DNA of 64,000 nucleotides from Leptodontidium sp. MPI-SDFR-AT-0119 (Eukaryota; Ascomycota; Leotiomycetes; Helotiales; Leptodontidiaceae). The stretch lies in assembly GCA_020726505.1 (NCBI GenBank), contig JAHLEZ010000018.1, positions 1,116,001 to 1,180,000 of the forward strand, written 5' to 3'. How positions within the stretch are numbered: position 1 is the first letter of the stretch; every line of letters starts with the position of its first letter. A model generated the notes under the pieces. That model saw only the letters and a list, made by a program, of their open reading frames with translations. It did not search any database and had not been told where the DNA came from. A program made the translations under genes and the position numbers. Below are positions 33,993 through 43,877 of this stretch, piece after piece.

Positions 33993-34909
33993 TTCACCTG
34001 CATTAATAGCGGCAAAAAAACAGGAACCTAACGAGCGTAGGTAAGAGCAAAAAAGTGCTGCGATCGATGTGTCGCAGGATTGGAACGAAACCGCTGCTCC
34101 GAGTGAAGTTTTATGCGCCAAATGATGGGATATCACGTGCCAGATAAATGGAGTTTTCTTGGCTTGAGTGCTTGTTTTGAAACCCTTTGATCGCAGAAAG
34201 CAAAATCAAAATGTTTTATACATAGAACTTATAGTCTCTAAGTCACATATGCGATATTTAATTTGGTATCCTGAGTGTAGATTCGCACACATCATAGAAA
34301 GATCATGGATATCCGTCCTGTTACTGTCTCGTCTTTCACCAAGATTCCCATCAAAAGGTCGGTTAGATAACACTTCGAGAAACAAGAAGATAATCCACCT
34401 GGGGGATTATCTTCTATTAACAAGAGATGCGTATCATGGCGTGCTCACTTATCCACAACGATCACAAAGACTTCCTCATGAGCACTTCGCTTACCTAAGT
34501 CAACAATCCTACCTGACCTTGAGGAATGTACGTAGAGAATAGAATCTGGGAAACTACACCTTCAGCTTCATGCTAGAATAATTCTCCGACTGAACTTGAG
34601 TCTATTTTTTGAAGTCATACAAAGTCTTGTCTCGACTACGAAAACCTGGGGAAATGACAATTGAGGGGAGGCGGGAGGCGGGGTTGCCAAGAGTGGGGAT
34701 TGGCGATCCATCACGTTCTCGCGCGCATTAATGTTTCCTTTGACATCGCCAAACACCAACGCCTCATGTAACAGCATCTCTCAACGCTACTTTTTTTTTT
34801 TTTTTTTTTGACGATGGTGGGTGCGGGATGGAAGAGGCATATAGAAGGGTTGCTTCCCTTCTCAGGATCCAGCTCCTCGTCACCTCCCATCCGCTACACC
34901 AGCATCCCC
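33993..34909. other. Divergent intergenic region with T19 run
   Basis: This lies between the divergent sulfatase and transporter genes and so may act as a shared promoter. A run of 19 T at 34791-34809 lies directly before the first in-frame ATG (34814) of the transporter. Small frames at 34168-34777 are not convincing. Confidence 0.5.
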
Positions 34910-36711
34910 ATGTCAGCCATACCACCTCCAACTCCGAACAGCACCGATGAAGCTATAGAGAAAAACGATGCCTTCCAAGTCGATATCGAGGATAGTGTTG
35001 TTCAGAAACTAGCAGATAGGCGTACCAAGTTTGCTCTGCTGAGCACAGAAGCCAAGCTCGCCACCGATGCCGAACACGCCATGACTCTCCGTGAAGCCAT
35101 CAAATTATACCCCAAAGCTATCTTTTGGTCCATGTTCCTGTCTATGGCAATTGCCATGGAAGGATTCGATATCGTGCTAATAGGATCATTCTTCGCATTT
35201 CCAGCTTTCACGCGGAAATTTGGTGTGTTGCAGAAAGATGGAGTGACTTATCAAATTCCCGCGCCGTGGCAAGCTGGTCTGGCCAATGGAGCGAGAGTTG
35301 GTGAAATCTTCGGGTTGTTCTTGAATGGAATCGTTGCAGAAAAGATTGGGTTCAAGAAGACGATGATCGTGACTCTTGCCGCACTCTCTGGCTTCATCTT
35401 CATTCCATTCTTTGCTCAGAGAATCGAGGTGCTTGAAGTGGGGACTATTCTGATGGGCGTTCCTTGGGGCGTGTTCCAGACTTTGACGACTTCTTATGCT
35501 TCTGAAGTCTGCCCAGTGGCTCTCAGAGGTTATCTCACAACGTATGTCAACATGATGTGGGGTTTGGGTCAGTTAATCGCTTCCGGTGTATTGAGGTCTC
35601 TGCTGAAGCGAGCCGATCAGTGGGCCTACAGGTATGACATCCCATTCAATGTCCTCTCCAAATAACAATTTAATTCCTTGTAGGATCCCATATGCACTTC
35701 AATGGATGTGGCCAGTCCCACTCATAATCGGGATTTCTCTGGCACCGGAATCGCCTTGGTGGCTTGTCCGAAAAGGAAGAAATGACGATGCCCGGAAGGC
35801 GCTCAGGAGACTCACATCTACAGAATCAGAGACCGACATCGACAACACCATATCCATGATGAGACATACCAATGAACTGGAAAGGGAGATAGGTGCTGGT
35901 ACATCTTATTGGGACTGTTTCAAGGGAGTAAACTTGCGAAGAACGGAAATCACTTGCATCACTTGGCTCATCCAGTCAGCGAGTGGGGCGTCAATGATGG
36001 GTTATGCTGTTTACTTTTTCAAACAAGCCGGTGAGCCACAAAATACTGATCAAATCAAAGGTCGTGAGTAGCGAATGCTAACTCAAAGAAGGCATGGACA
36101 CCGATGTAGCTTTCGACTTCTCCATTTCGCTTTACGCAGTTGCCATGGTCGGTGTAGTCATTGCTTGGTTCGCAATGACATATCTGGGCCGTCGAACAAT
36201 CTACCTCTCTGGGCTGTGCGCCATGTTCACCACACTATTCGCTATCGGTTGTGTAGGTCTTGCTCCACAAACTTCAAAGGGTCCGTCATTCGCTACTGGT
36301 GGACTCCTACTTCTTTTCACCCTCTGCTACGATATCACAGTCGGCACAGTGGCATACTCTATCGTGACCGAGATGCCATCAACTCGTCTTCGAACCAAGA
36401 CCATCGTCCTGGCACGGAACTTGTACAACGTTCAAGGCATCATTAACGGAGTCATCACGCCATATATGCTGAATCCATCGGCATGGAATTGGAAAGGCAA
36501 AGCGGGGTTCTTCTGGGCTGGGGCTTGTCTTCTGTGTTTGACGTGGACATATTTCAGACTTCCTGAGGGCAAGGGACGCACGTATGGAGAGATGGATATT
36601 TTATTCGAGCAGGGTATTAGTGCCAGGAAATTCGCTTCTGCTGTGGTTGATCCGTTTGCTGTGGGTAGGCATGTTCCCCATGTGGAAGAAGATGATGATG
36701 AGAAAGTATGA
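34910..36711 (+). CDS. MFS sugar transporter, alpha-glucoside:H+ symporter type
   Basis: Exons 34910-35631, 35684-36030 and 36092-36711 (CTAAC branch in intron 2), 562 residues from ATG 34910; an in-frame ATG at 34814 would add 32 residues. The N-terminus is acidic and cytoplasmic; TM1 begins at AIFWSMFLSMAIAMEGFDIVLIGSFFAFPAF. Marker motifs of the sugar-porter family are LRGYLTTYVNMMWGLGQLIASGV, the APESPWWLVRKGRNDDARKAL loop, and YLGRRTIYLSG, YDITVGTVAYSIVTEMPSTRLRTKT and RLPEGKGRTYGEMDILFEQGISARKF. These closely follow fungal maltose/alpha-glucoside permeases of the plasma membrane. Proton-coupled import of di- or oligosaccharides is expected from the family. Confidence 0.9.
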
Positions 36712-36834
36712 ACTGTCCCCATTTCCCATGCAATCTGGTAAAATGCATGCAAATAATGAAATGAAGTGTTCCCATTCGGTGTAAGCTTATCACTACAAAG
36801 ACTGAGTGGTGAAAACGATCACACATCTGCTGTT

Positions 36835-38595
36835 TCACCTGACCATCAGCCTAACACCCAAACTGTCATCCCTCACAAACGGCGTGACATAATCAGCAGC
36901 CATGTCCACATCATTCCGTCCCGTCTTATACAACTCCAAAGTCGGTCCGCTCTGTTTCCCCGTCCCATCATATCCATCATATTTCCTGAAAATCCCCGCC
37001 AGAATCGTATAGAGCTCAGAGTACGCGAGGGGCATCTAGACCACGTTAGTCGGCGAAACATTCTTGCCTCTATCAAACTTACACCAAGACATCTTCGAGA
37101 TCCCCGGGAAAACGCCATCTGGTACTTATCGAGCCTTGGGTTCTCGAGAAATCGCTCAGGTCTGAAGACAGATGATTGGGGATAGATCTCCTCATTTCTG
37201 CTGAGTAAGGGTGCTGTCATTCCCACCGGTATCTAGAAAACGTCAGAGATGCTTGATGAGTTTAGTGCTCTCTACTCACTCCCTTATCGATGATCCATTT
37301 ATTGCCACTCTTCAGATCTTCGTACAGCAAGTCCTCATCAGGAGCAACTCTATCTTGACGAATGCTAGCACCAGGATGCAGGCGGATCCCCTCCTGAATG
37401 ACAGCCGTGAGATACGGCAGGGTTTCGATCTGGGCCAAAGGTGGCGTGTCATTGAGGTCTGGAATAGCAGCAATGAGCTCGTTTCTCAATTTCTTTAAGA
37501 TTGCAGGGTTGGCGAGCAGGTGGTACGTGATGGCTGCAAGCGTGTTGGCAGTGGTGTCAGTACCAGCCCCAAGCAGAACTCTTGCCTCATCAATGAGTCT
37601 CTCGTCTGTTTTATCCGCTGCAGAAAGATTGGGGTTGCGCAGGAGACCGTGAAAGACAGTTGACCCCACGCTATCAGTCAGCGCTTCATTTTTGGTCTCT
37701 GCTTTCACGATGTCGATTCGCTTGATGATTTCCTGCGAGATGTCAGTATAAAGTTACAGACCAGTATTTGAAAGCCTTTGGAGACTGACCTTGACAAGGT
37801 TGAGGAAAACGTCGAGTTGGGGCATGAACAACGACACGATCCACTGTGGGAGAGCCGTGACAGTGGGCACAAGCCAGGGGTTCCAACAAGCGAAGTGGTA
37901 CCCCTTCCCCGCTTCGTGGAAGGCAGAGAAGAAAGGCTCGTTGAAATCGTCTTTGTCGAGATTATTGTAGCTCTCTCCGAAACAGTAGTCCGAAATGATA
38001 TCAGAAGTCGTAGCAGAGTACAGCAAGTTCGAGACAACCGGTTCCCCAGCTTTAGAACTTCTTTCCAAGCGCCCCAGAACCTTCTTCAGTGTCCTCTGTA
38101 GCACAGGTTCCAGTCTTCGAACGTTCTGCTTGGAGAAAAATGGGTTCATGGGCGCACGGCGAGTGCGATGGAGTTCGTGGTGCGTAGTTCCCAATGCTGC
38201 ATTCGGCGTTGCAAATCCATTGATGGCTATCTTGTATTTGTCCCGACGCTTCCCTGGACCTCCGTAGATTGGGTCGATAAATTCTGGGTCATTCATATGC
38301 AGGACATCAGGCCTGATCCTGATGATTGGGCCGTATTTCTTGTGCATCTCCTCGATGACCCAGATATACTGTCCGCCTTTAATGACATCGTAGTAGAATT
38401 GGTATAGCGAAGTAAGAGCTATACTATGGATTAGTAGAGTACGGTGGTTCATTCTTCGATTGACGAACCTGCGATTTTAGGTCCTGGAAATTTTGCCAAT
38501 GGGCTGAAATACAAGCGGTAGACTGCCAGGCCGAGGAGGTATACCACAAATAGGCCTAGGACCTGCCAGACTGTAGCAAAAGTCAGAAACGCCAT
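36835..38595 (-). CDS. Cytochrome P450 monooxygenase
   Basis: Five exons (38595-38469, 38418-37790, 37732-37280, 37232-37083, 37035-36835) give 519 residues with consistent phases. An N-terminal membrane anchor (FATVWQVLGLFVVYLLGLAVYRLYF) is followed by the proline hinge FPGPKIA. The I-helix oxygen-binding motif AGTDTT is at about 308-313, ExxR is in QEGIRLHPG, the PERF region is FRPERFLENP, and the haem loop FSRGSRRCLG has the Cys ligand at about residue 451. The general pattern resembles fungal benzoate-4-monooxygenase/trichodiene-oxygenase-like P450s of secondary metabolism. It would be endoplasmic-reticulum bound and work with an NADPH reductase encoded elsewhere. The gene converges on the transporter with a 123-bp spacer. 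Confidence 0.92.
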
Positions 38596-39545
38596 TTCGA
38601 GAGCAGAGTCACGAAGTGTCTGTAAGTTCGGGTGCTGTCTTCGTTGTGTGTAAATACCCAAGAAAGTTAAATCCGCAAACCTTGGGATCTTGGAGCTGTT
38701 GTTGTCAGGGCTGCTTACGCTAGCGCTAAAACCCTTGTGGGGGCCTCTCTGGGATTGGCTTGTCATCTGGGGTAAACTTGCTGTGACTGGGTAGAACTAC
38801 GACAGCTTCAAGGATTCAGTGGGGACCCTTAAGAAGAGAGGAGGCTAAGGGAAACAGGGGGTTGGATGCTAGGGGGATGCCACTGGGACGACTTGTACTG
38901 ACTGTACGGTCGCTGTTTTTAACCTTTGGTGCAGCTCTAATTATATTAAACAGGAAAAGAAACATTTAAATTTCCTTCACGTTAAAATCGTTTGCAAAAT
39001 ATACGGGATCGTGTTTAAAGACCCTTGCAGTGGGACTTCAACTTCTGCATTAGAAATTTTTGAGTTGCGTCGTAGGGATCTCTTTTGCGATTATCTTGCG
39101 TATCCATAAAATTCTTCGACTAGAAGCATTTACCGGGCCTATCGTGAGAAATCTCGGGGGACATTTACGCCAGAGTAGGAAAGTGGTGTACGGAAGGGGG
39201 AGGACAGTGGGTCTCGTCCACGACTGTGGCGGCGATATGGCAATATTTTCCACACGGAGGAGGTAGAACAGTATCGCAGTATCGAATACTCTGATTTTCC
39301 TTTATAGTTTCCTCATTTAGTGAGGCAGAAGACCGGCCTGAACCCACTGTCCGCCCCCTTCCGTACCAGCGGAGTGTAAAATATTTGATGCTACGAGCAA
39401 CAAAAACGCGTGGCTCACAACAGACACATCAGATGAAACATAGTCGTGAGATGCAAAAGCGGATTTTTATAGACGAAAATATCTATTAATCGTCTCTCAT
39501 GCAAACAAACCTCTTTACTAGGCATTAGCCCCATTCCCAGCCCCG
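38596..39545. other. Intergenic, no gene seen
   Basis: Upstream of the P450 and downstream of the C2H2 gene. AT-rich in the middle (38940-39060); short frames only. Confidence 0.4.
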
Positions 39546-40616
39546 TCATCCTTCCGCCTCAGAACCCACCCTCCTCAACCCATGCACGGTTCTGCGATGC
39601 TGCATCCACTTATCACTCCTAATAAACGCCCTTTCTCCATTCCTGGGACAATCCTGCACGGAACATGGAAACATTCGATTCTGTTCAGGGAAATGGCTTT
39701 TTCCGTGGCGCCTCACGTCAGTCTGCCGTGCGAAGGTTTTGGTGCAGTGCGAGCAAGAGTGGCGGGTCGAGGTTGAGTTTGGGGAGGAGAGGTTGGTGGG
39801 AGATGGTGTAAAGTTGAGCGGGGAGGAAGCGGTAGAGGAGGTTTCGGGGTTGAGGTTGAGGTTGAAGCCTGGGTGTGGTGAGAGTTCTTGGGAGGGTGCA
39901 GACACGCCGAAAGTGGTGTTCAAAGGTTGGTAGAAGTTGTTGGACTTCATTTCTCGTGTTGTGGCTGCCCCGCTGAGGCTGCCTGGGGAGTCGGTTGCCT
40001 CGCTCGCATTGCCCGCATCGAGCATATTGTTGGTGGTATCTTGACCATAACCGTTCGGGGAGCGGTTGTGATCAGCGCTGCCTTGAAAGGGAAAGTCGAG
40101 CTCGCTCTGCATGTTGGCGTGAGCAGCGGGTTCGCTATGCCAGCCTCGCTGCTCGGCGGCAGGATAAGGCAAAGGAGTCCAACCCGGGGTATGAGCAACA
40201 GTGCTAGCTTGTGAGAAACCTAATATATTTGGCATGGTGGCATTAATACCAGTCTCGTAATGCCTGTTCTGGTGTTCTATGGCAGCATAATGCGGAGTCT
40301 CGACTGGAGGAGCGGATTCGAACTCGAAGTCGGAATTCGCAATCGACTGCTGGCCTTGAATCTTACTAGATGCTTTTAGGGGACTTGCACCTCCACGATT
40401 CTCGTGTGAGACGCTAGGTCTGAGCTCGCCAAGCATCGGGTGCTCGAATGCAGTAGTTGGACACATGGTGCGGTCTAGAATGGGAACAAAATATGGAGAA
40501 ACTGGTACACCAAGGTGACAAGGGCAAGAATGATAAAACATGAGAGTCGGGAAATTGGCTTCAGTATTTCGAGGCTCCACTTGCTGGTTACCTGCCGATC
40601 CCGCATCAAAATCCAT
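39546..40616 (-). CDS. C2H2 zinc-finger transcription factor
   Basis: The single exon encodes 356 residues. The first ~280 residues are low-complexity, rich in Ser, Pro, Asn and Ala (TSSTASSPLNFTPSPTNLSSPNSTS) as in activation regions. The C-terminus has CSHCTKTFARQTDVRRHGKSH, a canonical finger (C-X2-C-X12-H-X3-H), and a second, longer finger CSVQDCPRNGERAFIRSDKWMQHRRTVH (C-X4-C-X15-H-X4-H). Paired C2H2 fingers at the C-terminus are common in fungal regulators. It sits 1 kb from the P450 gene and might regulate the neighbouring sulfatase-transporter-P450 group, but nothing in the sequence proves that. Confidence 0.8.
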   Translation of the reverse strand: MDFDAGSAGNQQVEPRNTEANFPTLMFYHSCPCHLGVPVSPYFVPILDRTMCPTTAFEHPMLGELRPSVSHENRGGASPLKASSKIQGQQSIANSDFEFESAPPVETPHYAAIEHQNRHYETGINATMPNILGFSQASTVAHTPGWTPLPYPAAEQRGWHSEPAAHANMQSELDFPFQGSADHNRSPNGYGQDTTNNMLDAGNASEATDSPGSLSGAATTREMKSNNFYQPLNTTFGVSAPSQELSPHPGFNLNLNPETSSTASSPLNFTPSPTNLSSPNSTSTRHSCSHCTKTFARQTDVRRHGKSHFPEQNRMFPCSVQDCPRNGERAFIRSDKWMQHRRTVHGLRRVGSEAEG

Positions 40617-41626
40617 CGTAGTAGTTGTATGTCACTCACACATGCGCTCCGCCGGCTTCCGCTTGGAATTCAGAAAGCTATATCTGATTTCATACACACA
40701 ACGGGGCACCTGCTTCATCTCTCCTCCAGTGTTCCTTTCCTATCATTGGAGCCCTTTTGCTGCTAGGCAGTCTGGCTGGCGTCCCCAACTGTACTTCATC
40801 TCTCTCGTGTTCTCGAATGCAGCGGTGTTGGCAATTGGCCCATTGCGTGACGAGACTCAAGGCATGCTGAAGTCCCATCACCCGGCAGGGCTTGGTACCA
40901 AACCTGAAGCTTCGGAGATCCTTCTCGCTGATCAAGACAAGAGACTCGAGGTTGCACAACCTTGTAAGAGAGCTATTACTTACCCGATGGAGGAAGGAAC
41001 GAAAAAGGTTTGGCTGGACCGGTGCCTAACCTTCTCCTAAGCCGGGCGTTCAACAAAAAGACCAGGCTTTTGAGGAATTATCTGTCCCACTGCTCGCCCT
41101 TTGGACACGCTGGCGGTTTGCATGCACATGCCCCCCTAATGCATGAGCTCTCATGCACGCCCCTCAGGGAGCCTCACCATGCCAGGTGCCCCGATGCAAT
41201 GCAAAAACTTTCATGCACACCGCCTGTTTTTGAGCTGGCTATCTTTCCAGTTGGCAGAGGCTGAGTTGGATGGTGGAAGAGACAACGAAAATTGGATACT
41301 CTCTCTCAGCGGCCGCTTGATCCGTTATCTCAGCAAAATGCTTTGCCGTTGTCCTAAAGCCGGTGCTGCTCGAAAACCCTAACTCCATACTTGAAGTTGT
41401 TCCTCGTTGAAAGTGCAGCTTCGTCCACAGTGCTTGGCATCTCCGTGGTCTGCTCCCTAGAGGAAAGAGTTAGCTGAAACTGCAAGAGGTATGTGGGAAC
41501 ATGCAATTGTTCCGGAGAAGGCTTCACGGAAGAAAAGATAGAAGATCGGACTTGGTGACGGGCATCGTAGAACCGACAGTTTGGATGGACGTTTGAATTG
41601 ACAGCTGCTTTCTTGTATGAAGGAGG
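40617..41626. other. Gene-poor region before the repeat arrays
   Basis: Promoter of the C2H2 gene and about 900 bp with no supported gene. Several similar CATGCACRCCCC-type words occur at 41120-41225. Open frames on both strands are unstructured. Confidence 0.4.
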
Positions 41627-41734
41627 GAGTATGAAGAAAGGAGTGAATATGACGGGGGTGAGTATGAAGAAGCTATGAGCATGAAGAAGCTTTGAGTATG
41701 AAGAAGCTGTGAGTATAAGAAGCTGTGAGTATGG
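41627..41734 (+). repeat. Minisatellite, ~18-bp unit
   Basis: Six or so diverged tandem copies of a unit close to GAGTATGAAGAAGCTGT; the last four are nearly identical. It directly precedes the first motif array. Confidence 0.8.
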
Positions 41735-41783
41735 TCGGCGTCGCCGCGGATACACCCCTTTTATCTGGGCCGCGCCATTCACC

Positions 41784-42784
41784 ACCTCAGTTGAGGCTAA
41801 AATTGCAGTGTTTTTTTGGGCCCTGGGAGTCATTCTTGTTAACAATGTATGTGCAACGACATGACCAATGATTGTCAACAACATTGCAGTATAGAGACGT
41901 GGCAGAGTAGTGATTGGTTACAGTACTCTCACGAAACGCTAAGCCAAATTCATAGAGCGGAACACTGCAATTTTAGTCTCGGCAGAAGCGATGCATGGAG
42001 GCTGCCTCGTGAGGAAAGATCGCCTCCGTTGATACTAAAATTGCAGTGTAACAGTGCAAGGTTCGCAAGTTCATTTCCGGCGTTGTATGGTGGGTTTTCA
42101 CGCCTTGATGCGGCGAGCAAGCGAGCAAATATATCATTCGCTGAGACTAACATGGCTGTGTTGTAGTGTTGGGTCTATCACATAAAATTCACTGGACGCC
42201 CTGGTACTGCGCGTCTGTGTTATGGCAAGGCTCGGCCAGCTGGTGGCCTGACGAACACAGAACTCCTCCACTGGGACTAAGATTGCAGTGCTGGCTGTCA
42301 GCCACAAGCCAAGGGCTCCCCTGTTGATCAAAAACTGCAGTGTAAAATGTCGATGGTATTTGATACTCTGTGCAGCTCACAAAGACTAAAAATTCAGTGT
42401 ATCTTTTGCCTCGGTGGCCTGTATTGTGGACCACCGGCTTCTTCGTTAAGACTAAAATTGGAGTGTAAAAAAGAAAATGCGAATCACGACTATACTTCGT
42501 ACATATCGAAATAATGTACATTCGCTATTTGTACGGCTTCTAAATAGTTCTACAAACCCAGGGTTCTACAGCGAATCATCTTCCAATTTCACAGTGTTTT
42601 ACTTCCTAACCATGTAAACCTGTGGCAAAGTACACAGATAACGAATGTACATTACTTCAACATGTACGAAACATCTATGTGGCGAAAATACGATGGATAC
42701 GTGGGTCCGATTCGACCCCGCCTCTCGTTGTTGCTTTATCACTTTGGTTATGGAATGGTCTTCGACGGCACTAAAATTGCAGTG
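41784..42784 (-). repeat. Array A of the CACTGCAATTTTAGTC motif, 8-9 copies
   Basis: Copies end or begin at 41784-41810 (-), 41963-41989 (+), 42001-42048 (-), 42241-42290 (-), about 42314-42342 (-), about 42375-42399 (-), 42430-42465 (-) and about 42759-42784 (-). On the minus strand they read CACTGCAATTTTAGTCTCAA or close variants, followed by a weaker tail ((C)GGAGGAG...GTCAGGC..CAGCTGGC). The copy at 42241-42290 and the one at 63577 share most of that tail, so the unit is about 55-60 bp rather than just the core. Spacers are unrelated in sequence and 20-290 bp long. No coding gene overlaps the array. Confidence 0.85.
42496..42670. repeat. Imperfect ~41-nt inverted repeat (hairpin/MITE-like)
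   Basis: The arm at 42496-42536 (TTCGTACATATCGAAATAAT then GTACATTCGCTATTTGTAC) is matched in reverse complement by 42628-42670 with about seven differences. The loop is about 90 bp. The element sits inside motif array A. No flanking duplication could be confirmed. Confidence 0.6.
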
Positions 42785-43463
42785 CTGGTCGGCATCTGAC
42801 AGCTGCATGAAGCGATTCGCTGGCTATCAACCCTGGTGTTTGTTCTGTGACATCCGAGGCGCTACAATAAGTCTGAATCAAACACTGTAAATTTGAAAAG
42901 GTTCTAAAATAGTAAATCTTTTTTTTCAATAGAAAATTAGAGTTAATTAAGAGAAGCTTATTGATCAAATTATATTTGAAAATTCCTTATAGGAAGTATT
43001 TTATTTATAACAAAATAAAATTGTAACATTCCTGGTTCTGACTAGTACGCGACGTACAGGCTTGTCGGTTGAGTCACAAGAGTTTTGATCCTCAATAGGA
43101 ATTAAGACGTTACAAGCAATGGTCAAACTGCTATATGAATTTAAGCACGAAGCTCTACTATCTAGGAAACTACTCTGTTTATATAGAACTTCGATTCCGA
43201 GTGTAAGCCTTGCTAGATAGTCTTGTAGAGCGCAAGCCGGTCTAGCTGGCTAGTACATCACGTGCCACTCTTTTATAAGAAGTAAAATCTTTCTTACAAG
43301 TAATATTTAGGTCTAAGAAACTCAGGGGGTTGCTTGTTAGTGGCATTTTGTTATAAGATTAATAAGGTAGAGAAAGCTATGTGGCGAAAATTCGTGCCTT
43401 CCGCGTTCTCGGCTAATAGTTATGACTAAGTATAATAGCAACCCAGGTTTGGGGGGTGGCGTG
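42785..43463. other. AT-rich region, possible old retroelement remnant
   Basis: Positions 42885-43025 are very AT-rich. A 93-bp segment at 43022-43114 begins TGTAAC and ends GTTACA like a tiny LTR, but no target duplication is visible. The word CTATGTGGCGAAAAT occurs at about 42674 and 43378. No gene. Confidence 0.35.
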
Positions 43464-43714
43464 CCTATCGACCTCAATAAAAAGTGGCCGATTGAGGCGC
43501 GTGCAGAACACCAAGGTCAACGTATCAAAGGAACAATTTCTCGACGCATAATAAATTAAATCAATATCTGTCTTCCAGATCACTTCAAAAATAGCTCTTC
43601 GATCTCTTCCTAACTTTTTATTTATCTTTTATTAGAGTGTCGTGGCTGAAAACACGATATTCTCGTATCTGAGTATCTCGCCAAAATCGGCCACTTTTTA
43701 TTGAGGTCGATAGG
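43464..43714. mobile_element. MITE-like element with perfect 30-nt terminal inverted repeats
   Basis: The arm 43464-43493 (CCTATCGACCTCAATAAAAA then GTGGCCGATT) is exactly the reverse complement of 43685-43714. The 191-bp interior has no long open frame. The outer flanks are both G/C-rich (GGGTGGCGTG and TGCGCGTGCC) and may extend the repeat imperfectly. The size and structure fit a non-autonomous DNA element, but a target duplication is not clear. Confidence 0.6.
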
Positions 43715-43877
43715 TGCGCGTGCCTGCACAGCTTGCACGCGATCAGAGCGAAGGTCATTTGTTGACCCTCGAACTTTACCGGATGGGTGGTTTACTATTA
43801 TCTTCCTGGCTAGCATTGTTTCCGATATCTGCAATCTCCAATTTTCTTTTTTGTTGTGATCGCATTTCCTATTGGAA

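Noticed and set aside
41354..41884. 176-codon minus-strand frame
   Set aside because: Largely translated minisatellite and array sequence.
43022..43114. 93-bp TGTAAC...GTTACA segment as a solo LTR
   Set aside because: Too short for a usual fungal LTR and no target duplication is visible; kept only as a remark.
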